DNA from: Pseudomonas kilonensis
Lineage (GTDB): Bacteria > Pseudomonadota > Gammaproteobacteria > Pseudomonadales > Pseudomonadaceae
DNA: 64,000 nucleotides
Assembly (NCBI RefSeq): GCF_001269885.1
Contig: NZ_LHVH01000023.1
Location: forward strand, 62,001-126,000
Direction of reading: 5' to 3'
A program made the position numbers and the translations under genes. Shown piece after piece: positions 26,667-37,304 of this stretch (position 1 is the first letter of the stretch; each line of letters begins with the position of its first letter). Below the pieces are notes generated by a model. That model made no database searches. It was not told where the DNA came from and saw only the letters and a program-made list of their open reading frames with translations.

Positions 26667-26693
26667 AGTGCAAAAAAGTATCAGCACAAGTGC
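26667..26693 (+). promoter_or_regulatory. Candidate MtlR half-site pair
   Basis: Two direct AGTGC boxes (26667-26671 and 26689-26693) are spaced 22 bases, two helical turns, as usual for AraC-family half-sites. The second ends 10 bases before the predicted -35 box of mtlE. The match to the published MtlR operator was not checked. Confidence 0.4.
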
Positions 26694-26703
26694 GACGGAT
26701 GAT

Positions 26704-26732
26704 TTGTCACGCCGTCCAATGAGGGCTGTAAT
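26704..26732 (+). promoter_or_regulatory. Predicted sigma70 promoter of the mtl operon
   Basis: TTGTCA at 26704-26709 and TGTAAT at 26727-26732 are separated by 17 bases. It lies about 85 bases before the mtlE start, immediately after the candidate activator boxes, in the position expected for class II activation. Confidence 0.45.
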
Positions 26733-26765
26733 CAGCGCACATTCTTCCCTTCATCCGGAAGACAC

Positions 26766-26776
26766 AAAAACAATAA
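26766..26776 (+). promoter_or_regulatory. Candidate Crc/Hfq A-rich motif in the mtlE leader
   Basis: AAAAACAATAA fits AANAANAANAA perfectly. It lies 41 bases upstream of the mtlE ATG inside the predicted leader. Together with the motif before mtlR it suggests repression of the whole mannitol regulon by the Crc/Hfq system. Confidence 0.5.
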
Positions 26777-26817
26777 CTGTCCTTCTGCAGCCTTCGGGCG
26801 CGGAAAAGGAGTGCGCG

Positions 26818-28128
26818 ATGAAACCTTCGGTAAAAGCTCTGCTTGTCTCCACCTGCATGACCCTCAGCAGCGTCAGCTTCGGCGCAGAGACCCTCACCAT
26901 TGCCACGGTCAATAACAGCGACATGATCCGCATGCAAAAGCTCTCGAAAACCTTCGAGGCCGAGCACCCGGACATCAAGCTCAACTGGGTGGTGCTCGAA
27001 GAAAACGTCCTGCGCCAGCGCCTGACCACCGACATCGCCACCCAGGGCGGACAGTTCGACGTACTGACCATTGGCATGTACGAAGCTGCACTCTGGGGCG
27101 CCAAGGGCTGGCTGGAACCGATGAAAGACCTGCCGGCCTCCTACGACCTGGACGACGTATTCCCTTCCGTGCGTGATGGTTTGTCGGTCAAAGGCTCGCT
27201 GTACGCCCTGCCGTTCTATGCCGAAAGCTCGATCACCTATTACCGCACGGACCTGTTCAAGAACGCCGGGCTGACCATGCCCGAACACCCGACCTGGACC
27301 CAGATCGGTGAGTTCGCCGAAAAACTCACCGACAAATCCAAGGAACAATATGGCCTGTGCCTGCGGGGCAAGGCCGGTTGGGGCGAGAACATGGCGCTCA
27401 TCACCACCCTGGCCAACGGCTTTGGCGCGCGCTGGTTCGATGAGAAGTGGCAGCCGCAATTCAATGGGCCCGAGTGGAAGGATGCGCTGAACTTCTACGT
27501 CGACAATATGAAGAAATCCGGCCCGCCGGGCGCTTCCAGCAACGGCTTCAACGAAAACCTGGCGCTGTTCAACAGCGGCAAGTGCGCGATTTGGGTTGAT
27601 GCCAGCGTCGCCGGTTCCTTCGTGACCGACAAGACCCAGAGCAAGGTGGCCGACCACGTCGGATTCACCTTCGCCCCCCACGAAAAAACCGCCAAGGGCA
27701 CCTCGTGGATGTACTCCTGGTCGCTGGCCATCCCGGCCAGTTCCAAAGCCAAGGGCGCGGCCACGGTCTTTACCACCTGGGCGACGTCCAAGGAATACAG
27801 CCAATTGGTCGCCAAGACCGACGGTATTGCCAACGTACCGCCAGGCACCCGCACCTCGACCTACAGCGACGAGTACATGAAGGCCGCGCCGTTTGCCAAA
27901 GTGACCCTGGAGTCGTTGAAAGTCGCCGACCCGAAAGCGCCAACTCTCAAGCCTGTGCCCTACATCGGCATCCAGTTGGTGACCATCCCCGAGTTCCAGG
28001 CCATCGGCACCCAGGTGGGCAAGTTCTTTTCCGGCGCGCTGACCGGCCAGCAGACCGTGGACCAGGCGTTGACCGCGGCGCAGTCCACCACCGAACGCGA
28101 GATGAAACGTGCTGGGTATCCCAAATAA
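26818..28128 (+). CDS. mtlE: Polyol ABC transporter substrate-binding protein MtlE
   Basis: A 436-residue periplasmic receptor of the SBP_bac_1 (maltose/sugar alcohol) family. A signal peptide ends near SVSFGAETL. The mature protein begins with the TIATVNNSDM strand and contains LPFYAESSITYYRTDLF and the hinge-region motif ALFNSGKCAIWVDASVAG. It captures mannitol, sorbitol or arabitol for MtlFGK. AAAAGGAG lies eight bases before the chosen ATG; an open frame from 26539 is only an upstream extension through the REPIN. First gene of the mtl operon. A REPIN follows its stop, which could stabilise this highly needed transcript segment. Confidence 0.95.
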   Translation: MKPSVKALLVSTCMTLSSVSFGAETLTIATVNNSDMIRMQKLSKTFEAEHPDIKLNWVVLEENVLRQRLTTDIATQGGQFDVLTIGMYEAALWGAKGWLEPMKDLPASYDLDDVFPSVRDGLSVKGSLYALPFYAESSITYYRTDLFKNAGLTMPEHPTWTQIGEFAEKLTDKSKEQYGLCLRGKAGWGENMALITTLANGFGARWFDEKWQPQFNGPEWKDALNFYVDNMKKSGPPGASSNGFNENLALFNSGKCAIWVDASVAGSFVTDKTQSKVADHVGFTFAPHEKTAKGTSWMYSWSLAIPASSKAKGAATVFTTWATSKEYSQLVAKTDGIANVPPGTRTSTYSDEYMKAAPFAKVTLESLKVADPKAPTLKPVPYIGIQLVTIPEFQAIGTQVGKFFSGALTGQQTVDQALTAAQSTTEREMKRAGYPK

Positions 28129-28151
28129 TCCGCGCCGCCTGCTCTCGCTTT

Positions 28152-28242
28152 CTGTGGGAGCGGGCTTGCTCGCGAATAGGTCGGCACATTCAACATTAAT
28201 GTGACTGACAAATCGCTTTCGCGAGCAAGCCCGCTCCCACAG
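28152..28242. repeat. REPIN (class A) inside the mtl operon, between mtlE and mtlF
   Basis: CTGTGGGAGCGGGCTTGCTC and its reverse complement flank a spacer, giving a long hairpin in the polycistronic mRNA just after the binding-protein gene and 38 bases before mtlF. Confidence 0.92.
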
Positions 28243-28280
28243 GGGGATCTTCATAGGCCCGCAAAAATCGGTTCAATGCC

Positions 28281-29213
28281 ATGAATAGCTCAACTACAAC
28301 TGCCAAAGCCCCCATCGAGATTGCCCCGCCGGCACGCAAGATCCGCCTGGCGAACCCCGGTTGGTTCCTGGTCAGCCCTTCGGTGGCCTTGTTGCTGCTG
28401 TGGATGATCGTGCCGCTGGGCATGACCGTCTACTTCTCGCTGATCCGCTACAACCTGCTCTACCCCGGTGAAAACGAATTCGTCGGGCTGGAGAACTTCA
28501 CCTACTTCCTGACCGACTCGGGTTTCATGCCCGGTGCCACCAACACCTTGTTGCTGGTGGGCAGCGTGCTGCTGATCAGTATCGTGCTGGGGGTGTTGAT
28601 CAGCGCGCTGCTGGAGGCCAGTGAGTTTTTTGGTCGCGGCATCGTCCGTGTGCTGCTGATCTCGCCGTTCTTCATCATGCCCACCGTCGGTGCGCTGATC
28701 TGGAAGAACCTGATCTTCCACCCGGTCTCGGGCATCCTCGCTTCGGTGTGGAAACTGTTCGGCGCCCAGCCAGTGGACTGGCTGGCCCATTACCCGCTGC
28801 TGTCGATCATCATCATCGTGAGTTGGCAATGGCTGCCCTTCGCGATCCTGATCCTGATGACCGCCATGCAGTCGCTGGACCAGGAACAGAAAGAAGCCGC
28901 GCGCCTGGACGGTGCCGGCCCGATCGCGATTTTCTGGCACCTGACCTTGCCGCACCTGGCCCGCCCGATTGCCGTGGTGCTGATGATCGAGACGATCTTC
29001 CTGCTGTCGGTGTTCGCCGAGATCTTTACCACCACCAACGGTGGCCCTGGCTACGCCTCGACCAACCTTGCCTACCTGATCTACAACCAGGCACTGGTGC
29101 AGTTCGACGTCGGCATGGCTTCGGCCGGTGGCCTGATCGCCGTGGTCATTGCCAACATCGCCGCCATCATCCTGGTCCGGATGATCGGCAAAAACCTCAC
29201 CGACAAGCACTGA
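28281..29213 (+). CDS. mtlF: Polyol ABC transporter permease MtlF
   Basis: A 310-residue inner-membrane permease (MalF-like) with six predicted helices. The first is PSVALLLLWMIVPLGMTVYFSL. The cytoplasmic EAA loop appears as EQKEAARLDGAGPIAIFWHLTLPHLARP and contacts the ATPase MtlK. The start follows ATGCC. It lies in the operon after mtlE and a REPIN, and is 10 bases upstream of mtlG, its heterodimer partner. Confidence 0.94.
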   Translation: MNSSTTTAKAPIEIAPPARKIRLANPGWFLVSPSVALLLLWMIVPLGMTVYFSLIRYNLLYPGENEFVGLENFTYFLTDSGFMPGATNTLLLVGSVLLISIVLGVLISALLEASEFFGRGIVRVLLISPFFIMPTVGALIWKNLIFHPVSGILASVWKLFGAQPVDWLAHYPLLSIIIIVSWQWLPFAILILMTAMQSLDQEQKEAARLDGAGPIAIFWHLTLPHLARPIAVVLMIETIFLLSVFAEIFTTTNGGPGYASTNLAYLIYNQALVQFDVGMASAGGLIAVVIANIAAIILVRMIGKNLTDKH

Positions 29214-29223
29214 GGCCGTCGCC

Positions 29224-30054
<831 letters not shown>

Positions 30055-30060
30055 ACCGTC

Positions 30061-30154
30061 AAAAGATCGCAGGCTTCGCCAGCTCCTACACGCAGCTCAC
30101 AGCCTCCGCGATCCCTGTAGGAGCTGCCGAGTGCAACAAGGCTGCGATCTTTCC
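30061..30154. repeat. REPIN (class B) inside the mtl operon, between mtlG and mtlK
   Basis: AAAGATCGCAGGCTTCGCCA...GCTCCTAC on the left and GTAGGAGCTGCCGAGTGCAA...GCTGCGATCTTT on the right. This second intra-operon REPIN belongs to a different sequence class from the mtlE-mtlF one. Confidence 0.9.
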
Positions 30155-30192
30155 CAGCCAACTGAATAAATGACAAGTGGAGGCCCATCATC

Positions 30193-31296
<1,104 letters not shown>

Positions 31297-31311
31297 TTGC
31301 CGAGACCTGCG

Positions 31312-32793
31312 ATGAAACTCAACCGACAAAACCTGCACAACCTCAAGCCTGACGTCGCCCTGCCCGCCTACCCTTTGGGCGACATCCGCCAGGGCATCGC
31401 CCACATCGGCGTTGGCGGTTTCCACCGGGCTCACCAGGCCTACTACACCGATGCGCTGATGAATACCGGCACCGACTTGGACTGGGCCATCTGCGGCGTG
31501 GGCCTGCGGGCCGAGGATCGCCGCGCCCGGGACGACCTGGCCGGCCAGGATTACCTGTTCACCCTGTACGAACTGGGTGACACCGATGACACCGAAGTCC
31601 GGGTGATCGGCGCGATCAATGACATGTTGCTGGCTGAGGATGGCGCCCAGGCGCTGATCGACAAACTGGCCGATCCGCAGATCCGCATCGTCTCGCTGAC
31701 CATCACCGAGGGCGGCTATTGCATCGACGACAGCAACGGCGAGTTCATGGCCCACCTGCCGCAGATCCAGCACGACCTGGCCCATCCCGAGGAGCCGAAA
31801 ACCGTCTTCGGCTTCCTCTGCGCCGCCCTGGCCAAGCGCCGCGCGGCCGGCACCCCGGCGTTCACCCTGATGTCTTGCGATAACCTGCCCCACAACGGTG
31901 CTGTGACCCGCAAGGCGTTGCTGGCCTTCGCCGCACTGCGCGACGCGGAGCTGGGGCAATGGATCGAGCGCAACGTCAGTTTCCCCAATGCCATGGTCGA
32001 TCGCATCACGCCCATGACCAGCGTGGCCCATCGCCTGCAACTGCATGACGAACATGGCATCGACGACGCTTGGCCGGTGGTCTGCGAACCGTTCGTGCAA
32101 TGGGTCCTGGAAGACAAGTTCGTCAACGGTCGCCCGGCCTGGGAAAAGGTCGGCGTGCAGTTCACCGATGACGTCACACCTTATGAAGAGATGAAAATCA
32201 AGCTGCTCAACGGCAGCCATCTGGCGTTGACCTACCTGGGTTTTCTCAAGGGTTATCGCTTCGTCCACGAAACCATGAACGACCCGTTGTTCGTGCGTTA
32301 CATGCGCGCCTACATGGACCTGGACGTGACGCCGCAACTGGCGCCAGTGCCGGGCATCGACCTGACCGACTACAAGAACACCCTGGTGGAGCGTTTTTCC
32401 AATCAGGCGATTGCCGACCAGTTGGAACGGGTCTGTTCGGACGGCTCGTCGAAGTTTCCAAAATTCACCGTGCCGACCATTAACCGCTTGATCGCCGACG
32501 GTGGCGAAACCCGTCGCGCGGCGCTGGTGGTGGCGGCCTGGGCCGTGTACCTGAAGGGCGTGGACGAAAACGGCGTGACGTATTCAATCCCGGACCCACG
32601 GGCGGCGTTTTGCCAGGCACTGGTGGCTGACGATGCGCTGGTGACCCAGCGGGTGCTGGAGGTGGAAGAAATCTTTGGCACCGCCATTCCCCGCTCGCCG
32701 GAGTTCGTGGCAGCATTCGAATGGTGCTGCAACAGCTTGCGCGAGCATGGGGTAACACGAACACTTGAGCGGGTACTGGCCGACGTGAACTAA
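31312..32793 (+). CDS. mtlD: Mannitol 2-dehydrogenase MtlD
   Basis: A 493-residue NAD-dependent polyol dehydrogenase oxidising mannitol to fructose (also arabitol to xylulose and sorbitol). The N-terminal Rossmann motif is GVGGFHRAHQAYY. The catalytic residues known for P. fluorescens M2DH are all at the expected numbers: Asn191 (in DNLPHN), Lys295, Asn300 and His303 (KIKLLNGSH), which also confirms the ATG at 31312. A TTG at 31297 directly after the mtlK stop would give five extra residues and break this numbering. It feeds products to MtlY (xylulose) and MtlZ (fructose). A class C repeat follows before mtlY. Confidence 0.97.
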   Translation: MKLNRQNLHNLKPDVALPAYPLGDIRQGIAHIGVGGFHRAHQAYYTDALMNTGTDLDWAICGVGLRAEDRRARDDLAGQDYLFTLYELGDTDDTEVRVIGAINDMLLAEDGAQALIDKLADPQIRIVSLTITEGGYCIDDSNGEFMAHLPQIQHDLAHPEEPKTVFGFLCAALAKRRAAGTPAFTLMSCDNLPHNGAVTRKALLAFAALRDAELGQWIERNVSFPNAMVDRITPMTSVAHRLQLHDEHGIDDAWPVVCEPFVQWVLEDKFVNGRPAWEKVGVQFTDDVTPYEEMKIKLLNGSHLALTYLGFLKGYRFVHETMNDPLFVRYMRAYMDLDVTPQLAPVPGIDLTDYKNTLVERFSNQAIADQLERVCSDGSSKFPKFTVPTINRLIADGGETRRAALVVAAWAVYLKGVDENGVTYSIPDPRAAFCQALVADDALVTQRVLEVEEIFGTAIPRSPEFVAAFEWCCNSLREHGVTRTLERVLADVN

Positions 32794-32812
32794 GCTCGAC
32801 GCGATCCGCTCT

Positions 32813-32953
32813 TGTGGCGAGGGGATTTATCCCCGCTGGGCTGCGAAGCAGCCCCAAATGTTTCTGCTGCTTCGGTGTATCAGACAGTACGTCTGGGGGC
32901 CGCTTCGCGACCCAGCGGGGCGGTGCGACGTTTCGCTAAATCCCCTCGCCACA
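32813..32953. repeat. Class C palindromic repeat between mtlD and mtlY
   Basis: TTGTGGCGAGGGGATTTATC...CCCCGCTGGG at the left and CCCAGCGGGG...AAATCCCCTCGCCAC at the right form long inverted arms around a spacer that contains a second small palindrome (GGCTGCGAAGCAGCC). It is the third repeat in this operon and the only one of its class in the window. Confidence 0.85.
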
Positions 32954-32988
32954 GGTTCTGTGTTTTGTTCTTTGATCCGAGGATTTCC

Positions 32989-34476
32989 ATGGCAAACCAA
33001 CAACTGTTCCTGGGCATCGACTGCGGCACCCAAGGTACCAAGGCACTGGTCCTGGATGCGATCAGCGGCCAGGTTCTCGGCCAGGGCACCGCTGCCCACA
33101 GCATGATCAGCGGCCCCAACGGTCGCCGTGAACAAGACACCCAGCAATGGCTCGATGCATTCACCCAAGCGACTCACCAAGCCTTGGCAGACGCCGGCGT
33201 CGATGGCCAGGCGATCCTCGGCATCGGCGTCTCCGGCCAGCAACACGGCCTGGTCCTGCTTGATGACCAGGGCCAGGTCTTGCGCCCGGCCAAGCTGTGG
33301 TGCGACACCGAGACAACGCCGGAAAACGATCGGCTCCTGGCGCACCTGGGCGGTGAAGACGGCAGCCTCGAACGCCTCGGCGTGGTGATCGCGCCGGGCT
33401 ACACGGTTTCCAAGCTGCTCTGGACACGGGAGCAGCATCCCCAGGTGTTCGAACGCATTGCCAGCGTCCTGCTGCCCCACGACTTTCTCAACTACTGGCT
33501 CACCGGTCGCCATTGCAGCGAATACGGCGACGCCTCGGGAACCGGCTATTTCAACGTACGCACCCGCCAATGGGACGTGCAACTGTTACAACACATCGAC
33601 CCCAGCGCACGCTTGCAGGCGGCGCTACCGGAACTGATCGAGGCCCATCAGCCAGTCGGACGCATCCTGCCGGCCATTGCAGCGCACCTGGGCATCAACC
33701 CTGACGCCGTGGTGGCAAGTGGTGGCGGCGACAACATGATGGGCGCCATCGGCACCGGGAACATTCAGCCCGGTGTGATCACCATGAGCCTCGGGTCCTC
33801 CGGTACGGTCTACGCCTATGCCGCCGAACCTGCGGTCAGCCCACAGCCGTCGGTGGCGACGTTCTGCTCCTCCAGCGGTGGCTGGCTGCCGCTGATCTGC
33901 ACCATGAACCTGACCAATGCCACCGGGGCGATTCGCGAATTGCTGGCGCTGGACATCGACACATTCAACGCCCTGGTGGTCCAGGCTCCGATTGGCGCCG
34001 AGGGCGTGTGCATGCTGCCGTTCCTCAACGGCGAGCGTGTTCCCGCCCTGCCCCATGCCACCGGCAGCCTGCTGGGCCTGACCACCACCAACCTGACCCG
34101 GGCCAACCTGTGTCGCGCCGTGGTCGAAGGCACGACCTTCGGTTTGCGCTATGGCTTGGACCTGCTGCGGGCCAACGGGCTCCAGGCCCAGAGCATTCGC
34201 CTGATCGGCGGCGGGTCGAAGAGTGCGGTGTGGCGGCAGATTGTCGCCGACACCATGGACACCACGGTCATTTGCACCGAACAGAGCGAAGCCGCTGCCT
34301 TGGGAGCGGCGATTCAGGCAGCATGGTGTCACTCGGGTTCACCTACGGATTTGGCCGAGCTGTGCGAGCGCTGCGTCAAGCTCGACCCGACCAGCGAAAC
34401 CCGGCCAATCGCCGCGCATGTCGCGGCGTCGCAACAAGTTTATGAACGTTATCGACAACACGTCGCAACCCTTTGA
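32989..34476 (+). CDS. mtlY: Xylulokinase MtlY
   Basis: A 495-residue FGGY-family carbohydrate kinase. It begins LFLGIDCGTQGTKALVLD (phosphate-1 loop), has the FGGY signature region GVSGQQHGLVLLD, the central GYTVSKLLWTREQHPQVFE and the second domain with ASGGGDNMMGAIGTG and IRLIGGGSKSAVWRQ (adenosine motif). It phosphorylates D-xylulose formed from arabitol by MtlD, leading to the pentose phosphate pathway. The ATG at 32989 has a GAGGA upstream; an open frame from 32812 runs through the class C repeat and is not used. It is 12 bases from mtlZ. Confidence 0.94.
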   Translation: MANQQLFLGIDCGTQGTKALVLDAISGQVLGQGTAAHSMISGPNGRREQDTQQWLDAFTQATHQALADAGVDGQAILGIGVSGQQHGLVLLDDQGQVLRPAKLWCDTETTPENDRLLAHLGGEDGSLERLGVVIAPGYTVSKLLWTREQHPQVFERIASVLLPHDFLNYWLTGRHCSEYGDASGTGYFNVRTRQWDVQLLQHIDPSARLQAALPELIEAHQPVGRILPAIAAHLGINPDAVVASGGGDNMMGAIGTGNIQPGVITMSLGSSGTVYAYAAEPAVSPQPSVATFCSSSGGWLPLICTMNLTNATGAIRELLALDIDTFNALVVQAPIGAEGVCMLPFLNGERVPALPHATGSLLGLTTTNLTRANLCRAVVEGTTFGLRYGLDLLRANGLQAQSIRLIGGGSKSAVWRQIVADTMDTTVICTEQSEAAALGAAIQAAWCHSGSPTDLAELCERCVKLDPTSETRPIAAHVAASQQVYERYRQHVATL

Positions 34477-34488
34477 GAGCGGGAAACT

Positions 34489-35427
34489 ATGTATTTGGTG
34501 TGTGGTGAAGCGCTGTTTGATTTTTTCAGTGAGACCGAGGCGAATGGCCCGGCCTCGCAAGTGAACTACAAGGCCATTGCCGGCGGTTCACCGTTCAACG
34601 TGGCCGTGGGGCTGCGCCGCCTGGGTGTTGAATCGGCGCTGTTGACCGGGCTGTCCACCGACTACCTGGGCCGACGCTTGCAACAGGTGCTGCTCAATGA
34701 AGGTGTCAGCGCCCAATACCTGGTGGAGTTCGACGCACCGACCACCCTGGCAATGGTTGCCGTGGGCGCCAATGGTTCGCCCCACTACAGTTTTCGCGGC
34801 GAAGGCTGTGCGGACCGACAACTGAGCCTGGCGCATCTACCGGACCTGGGCCCCGAGGTACGCGGCTTGCATTTCGGCTCGTTCTCGCTGGTGGTCCAGC
34901 CCATCGCCGACACGCTCCTGGCCCTGATGCAACGCGAAAGCGGCCGCCGCCTGATCAGCCTCGACCCGAATGTGCGACTCAACCCGCAACCGGATATCGA
35001 GCTGTGGCGCTCACGGATTGCGACGCTGGTGCAATATGCCGACCTGATCAAGGTCAGTGACGAAGACCTGGAGCTGCTCTACCCAGGGGTTGAGCCCAAG
35101 GCGATCGTCGAAGGTTGGCTGGGGAACCGCTGCCAATTGGTCTTCCTGACCCGTGGCGGCCAGGGCGCTACGGTCTTCAGTCGCCAACACGGCTCATGGT
35201 CGCTGCCGTCCTGTCCGGTGAAGATCGCCGACACCGTGGGTGCAGGCGACACCTTCCAGGCCGCGCTGATTGCGTGGTTGACTGAACAACAATTGGATTC
35301 GGTCGAGGGGTTGCATACCCTGACCCGGGAACAGATCAGCGCCATGCTTGAGTTCGCCATTCGCGCCGCCGCCCTGACGTGTGGCAAAACCGGGCCAGAC
35401 CTGCCATACAGGCAACAATTGAACTGA
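34489..35427 (+). CDS. mtlZ: Fructokinase MtlZ (PfkB family)
   Basis: A 312-residue ribokinase/PfkB sugar kinase. PfkB signature 1 is present as GGSPFNVAVGLRRLG and signature 2 as DTVGAGDTFQAAL, with the catalytic Asp in GAGD. It converts fructose from MtlD to fructose 6-phosphate. Last gene of the mtl operon, 12 bases after mtlY. A 9-bp hairpin lies 44 bases downstream. Confidence 0.94.
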   Translation: MYLVCGEALFDFFSETEANGPASQVNYKAIAGGSPFNVAVGLRRLGVESALLTGLSTDYLGRRLQQVLLNEGVSAQYLVEFDAPTTLAMVAVGANGSPHYSFRGEGCADRQLSLAHLPDLGPEVRGLHFGSFSLVVQPIADTLLALMQRESGRRLISLDPNVRLNPQPDIELWRSRIATLVQYADLIKVSDEDLELLYPGVEPKAIVEGWLGNRCQLVFLTRGGQGATVFSRQHGSWSLPSCPVKIADTVGAGDTFQAALIAWLTEQQLDSVEGLHTLTREQISAMLEFAIRAAALTCGKTGPDLPYRQQLN

Positions 35428-35470
35428 ATGGCGCATCGCTGCTAAAAAATCGCAGCTAAAAACTGGACGC

Positions 35471-35494
35471 CGGGTTCGGACACGACCGGACCCG
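35471..35494. terminator. Hairpin between convergent mtlZ and DUF1652 gene
   Basis: Stem CGGGTTCGG/CCGGACCCG with one G-T wobble and a six-base loop. No T tract follows on either strand, so intrinsic termination is uncertain; a two-way transcript boundary is possible. Confidence 0.35.
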
Positions 35495-35524
35495 AGCGTC
35501 AGGCTGACAAGGACAACGCCGCTA

Positions 35525-35806
35525 TTAGCGCCCAGTCATCCGATGGTGTTGCTGATGAAAGTGATTGCCAGCGGCAGGGTTGTGGTCGAGCTCGGTACGC
35601 AGCTCGGCGATCAAGTCGTTGATGGCCCGGCAACCGGTGAGTTTATTGGCATCGATGTCGGTTTTGACCAAAGCCACGCGATCGGTTTCGTGATCGTCGT
35701 AAATCTTGACCGTCATCTTGAGTTCAGGTGACAAGGTGCATTGCGAGCGCTTGGGCAACAAGCTGCTTTCAATGATGTTTCGCATTTCGAGGGCAGATAG
35801 AAACAT
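35525..35806 (-). CDS. DUF1652 domain protein
   Basis: A 93-residue protein of a family found mostly in Pseudomonas. It opens with MFLSALEMRNIIESSLLPKRSQC, the recognisable DUF1652 start, then a two-strand region (KMTVKIYDDHETDRVAL) and the helix AINDLIAELRTELD. The start at 35806 has AGGAGAG upstream; a longer frame from 35845 lacks that. Function is unknown. The tail is His-rich (HFHQQHHRM), which is not a general family trait as far as I recall. Single gene, convergent with the mtl operon. Confidence 0.85.
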   Translation of the reverse strand: MFLSALEMRNIIESSLLPKRSQCTLSPELKMTVKIYDDHETDRVALVKTDIDANKLTGCRAINDLIAELRTELDHNPAAGNHFHQQHHRMTGR

Positions 35807-36190
35807 GGCGACTCTCTCCTGTTGAGGCGGCCAACTTATGTTCACGCCGGCGGTATTTTCGTCCGTTTTCTTCCCTGCGGACTGGGACTACGAATACCGT
35901 GCCGTTCGTTCTTTTTTTTAGCGTTTTCAGTCAACGAGTTCGCCAGGCGAACTCTTGAATCATCCCGCAATAAGTGTGCCTGTATTGAAGACCTTGCGGA
36001 TTGATCTGAATCAAACGCTTAGCTTCTTCCCGCGCCAGAGAGCTCGTGCAAAATGCAAGGAAACGCTATTTTTTCCATGCAAACTGCAATCACTTTTATC
36101 CTGTTCGCAAACTAGAGTAGCCCCTAATGTGAAGACGCAAGCGGGCATCCGTCGCCTGCTTCAAAAAAAGTGTGACGTAGCGTAAAAAAC
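35807..36190. other. AT-richer intergenic region, no gene seen
   Basis: 384 bases containing the promoter region of the DUF1652 gene and the 3' flank of the threonine dehydratase gene. Short open frames across it have no ribosome site or family signature. GC is visibly lower than in the coding neighbours. No REP element. Confidence 0.5.
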
Positions 36191-37198
36191 TCAAATCGCG
36201 CCCACCGCCGCACGCTCGGCCACGTGGCGCAAACTGTCGAAATTGATATTGGCACCGGAGTCGATCGCCACCAGCGTCTGGCCTCGCGCCCCCGTGTGCG
36301 CCACGTACTGCTTGATGCCTGCCACCGCCAGTGCGCCCGACGGTTCGGTGATGGAACGGGTATCGTCATAGATGTCCTTGATCGCGGCGCACAGTTGATC
36401 GTTGCTCACGGTCATCACTTCATCGACACAGAAACGACAGATATCGAGGCCATGGGCGCCGATCTGCGCGACGGCCACGCCATCGGCGAAGGTTCCCACT
36501 TCTGGCAAGGTCACCCGCTCACCGGCTGCCAGTGCCGCCTGGAGGCAAGCAGAATGCTGCGACTCGACGCCGATGATGCGTACCTCCGGGCGCAGGTACT
36601 TGACGTAGGCCGCGATCCCGGCGATCAGCCCACCGCCGCCGACCGGGACGAAAATCGCATCCAACTGGCCGGGGTGCTGGCGCAGGATTTCCATGGCGAC
36701 AGTGCCCTGCCCGGCGATCACGTCCGGGTCATCGAAAGGCGAGACGAACTCCCGTCCGGTCTGCTCGGCCAGGTCCAGCGCGTGCGCCAGGGCAAACGGA
36801 AAGCTTTCCCCGTGCAGAATCGCTTCGGCGCCTCGGTTGCGCACGCCCAGCACCTTCAATTGCACAGTGGTCACAGGCATGACGATGCTGGCCGAAATCC
36901 CCAACTCCCGTGCCGCCAGCGCGACACCCTGGGCATGATTGCCGGCAGACGCGGTGATGACGCCACGGGCGCGCTGCTCCGGGGTCAGTTGCACGAGTTT
37001 GTTGTAGGCACCGCGGATCTTGAAGGAAAAGGTCGGTTGCAGGTCTTCACGCTTGAGCAGGATCCGGTTACCCAAGGCCTCGGACAGTGCAGGAGCCGCT
37101 TGCAGCGGCGTACGCACGGCCAGCTCATAGACCGGCGCGGCGAGAATCTTCTTAACATAGTGCTCAAGCAGGGCTTGCTCGGTGCGGGTAACGGTCAT
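36191..37198 (-). CDS. Threonine dehydratase/deaminase, short form without ACT domain
   Basis: A 335-residue PLP enzyme of fold type II converting threonine to 2-oxobutyrate and ammonia. The PLP Lys is in TFSFKIRGAYNK (Lys60). The phosphate-binding Gly loop is PVGGGGLIAGIA, and the end matches the catalytic domain of IlvA. The C-terminal ACT-like allosteric domain of biosynthetic IlvA (about 500 residues) is absent. CAGGAG precedes the ATG. An upstream leader peptide and terminator (see separate entries) suggest attenuation by Ile/Thr charging, which would point to isoleucine synthesis rather than catabolism. A serine/threonine deaminase role is an alternative. Confidence 0.9.
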   Translation of the reverse strand: MTVTRTEQALLEHYVKKILAAPVYELAVRTPLQAAPALSEALGNRILLKREDLQPTFSFKIRGAYNKLVQLTPEQRARGVITASAGNHAQGVALAARELGISASIVMPVTTVQLKVLGVRNRGAEAILHGESFPFALAHALDLAEQTGREFVSPFDDPDVIAGQGTVAMEILRQHPGQLDAIFVPVGGGGLIAGIAAYVKYLRPEVRIIGVESQHSACLQAALAAGERVTLPEVGTFADGVAVAQIGAHGLDICRFCVDEVMTVSNDQLCAAIKDIYDDTRSITEPSGALAVAGIKQYVAHTGARGQTLVAIDSGANINFDSLRHVAERAAVGAI

Positions 37199-37238
37199 GG
37201 CGATCTCCTGGTTCGGGCGGAGCCCAGGAGACAGAAAG

Positions 37239-37263
37239 AAAAAACCCGCCTCCAGGGCGGGTT
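37239..37263 (-). terminator. Attenuator terminator before the threonine dehydratase gene
   Basis: On the minus strand, AACCCGCC and GGCGGGTT form a perfect 8-bp stem with a 5-base loop followed by a run of T (37244-37239), 41 bases before the dehydratase ATG and after the leader peptide stop. Its position upstream of the gene makes it an attenuator rather than an end-of-gene terminator. Confidence 0.85.
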
Positions 37264-37304
37264 GGGTGCAGCCGACAGCTAACCCGCCAAATAAGGAATG
37301 GCGG
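37243..37304 (-). promoter_or_regulatory. Alternative antiterminator and pause pairings of the leader
   Basis: On the minus strand, segment 1 CCGCCA (37304-37299) can pair with TGGCGG (37289-37284). The overlapping segment 2 GGCGGGTT (37288-37281) is exactly complementary to AACCCGCC (37263-37256), the 5' arm of the terminator. This gives mutually exclusive 1:2, 2:3 and 3:4 hairpins, the classical amino-acid attenuator plan. Confidence 0.75.

Noticed and set aside
35846..36190. Small ORFs in the AT-richer gap before the threonine dehydratase 3' end
   Set aside because: No ribosome site, no conserved pattern, and frames overlap the promoter region of the DUF1652 gene.
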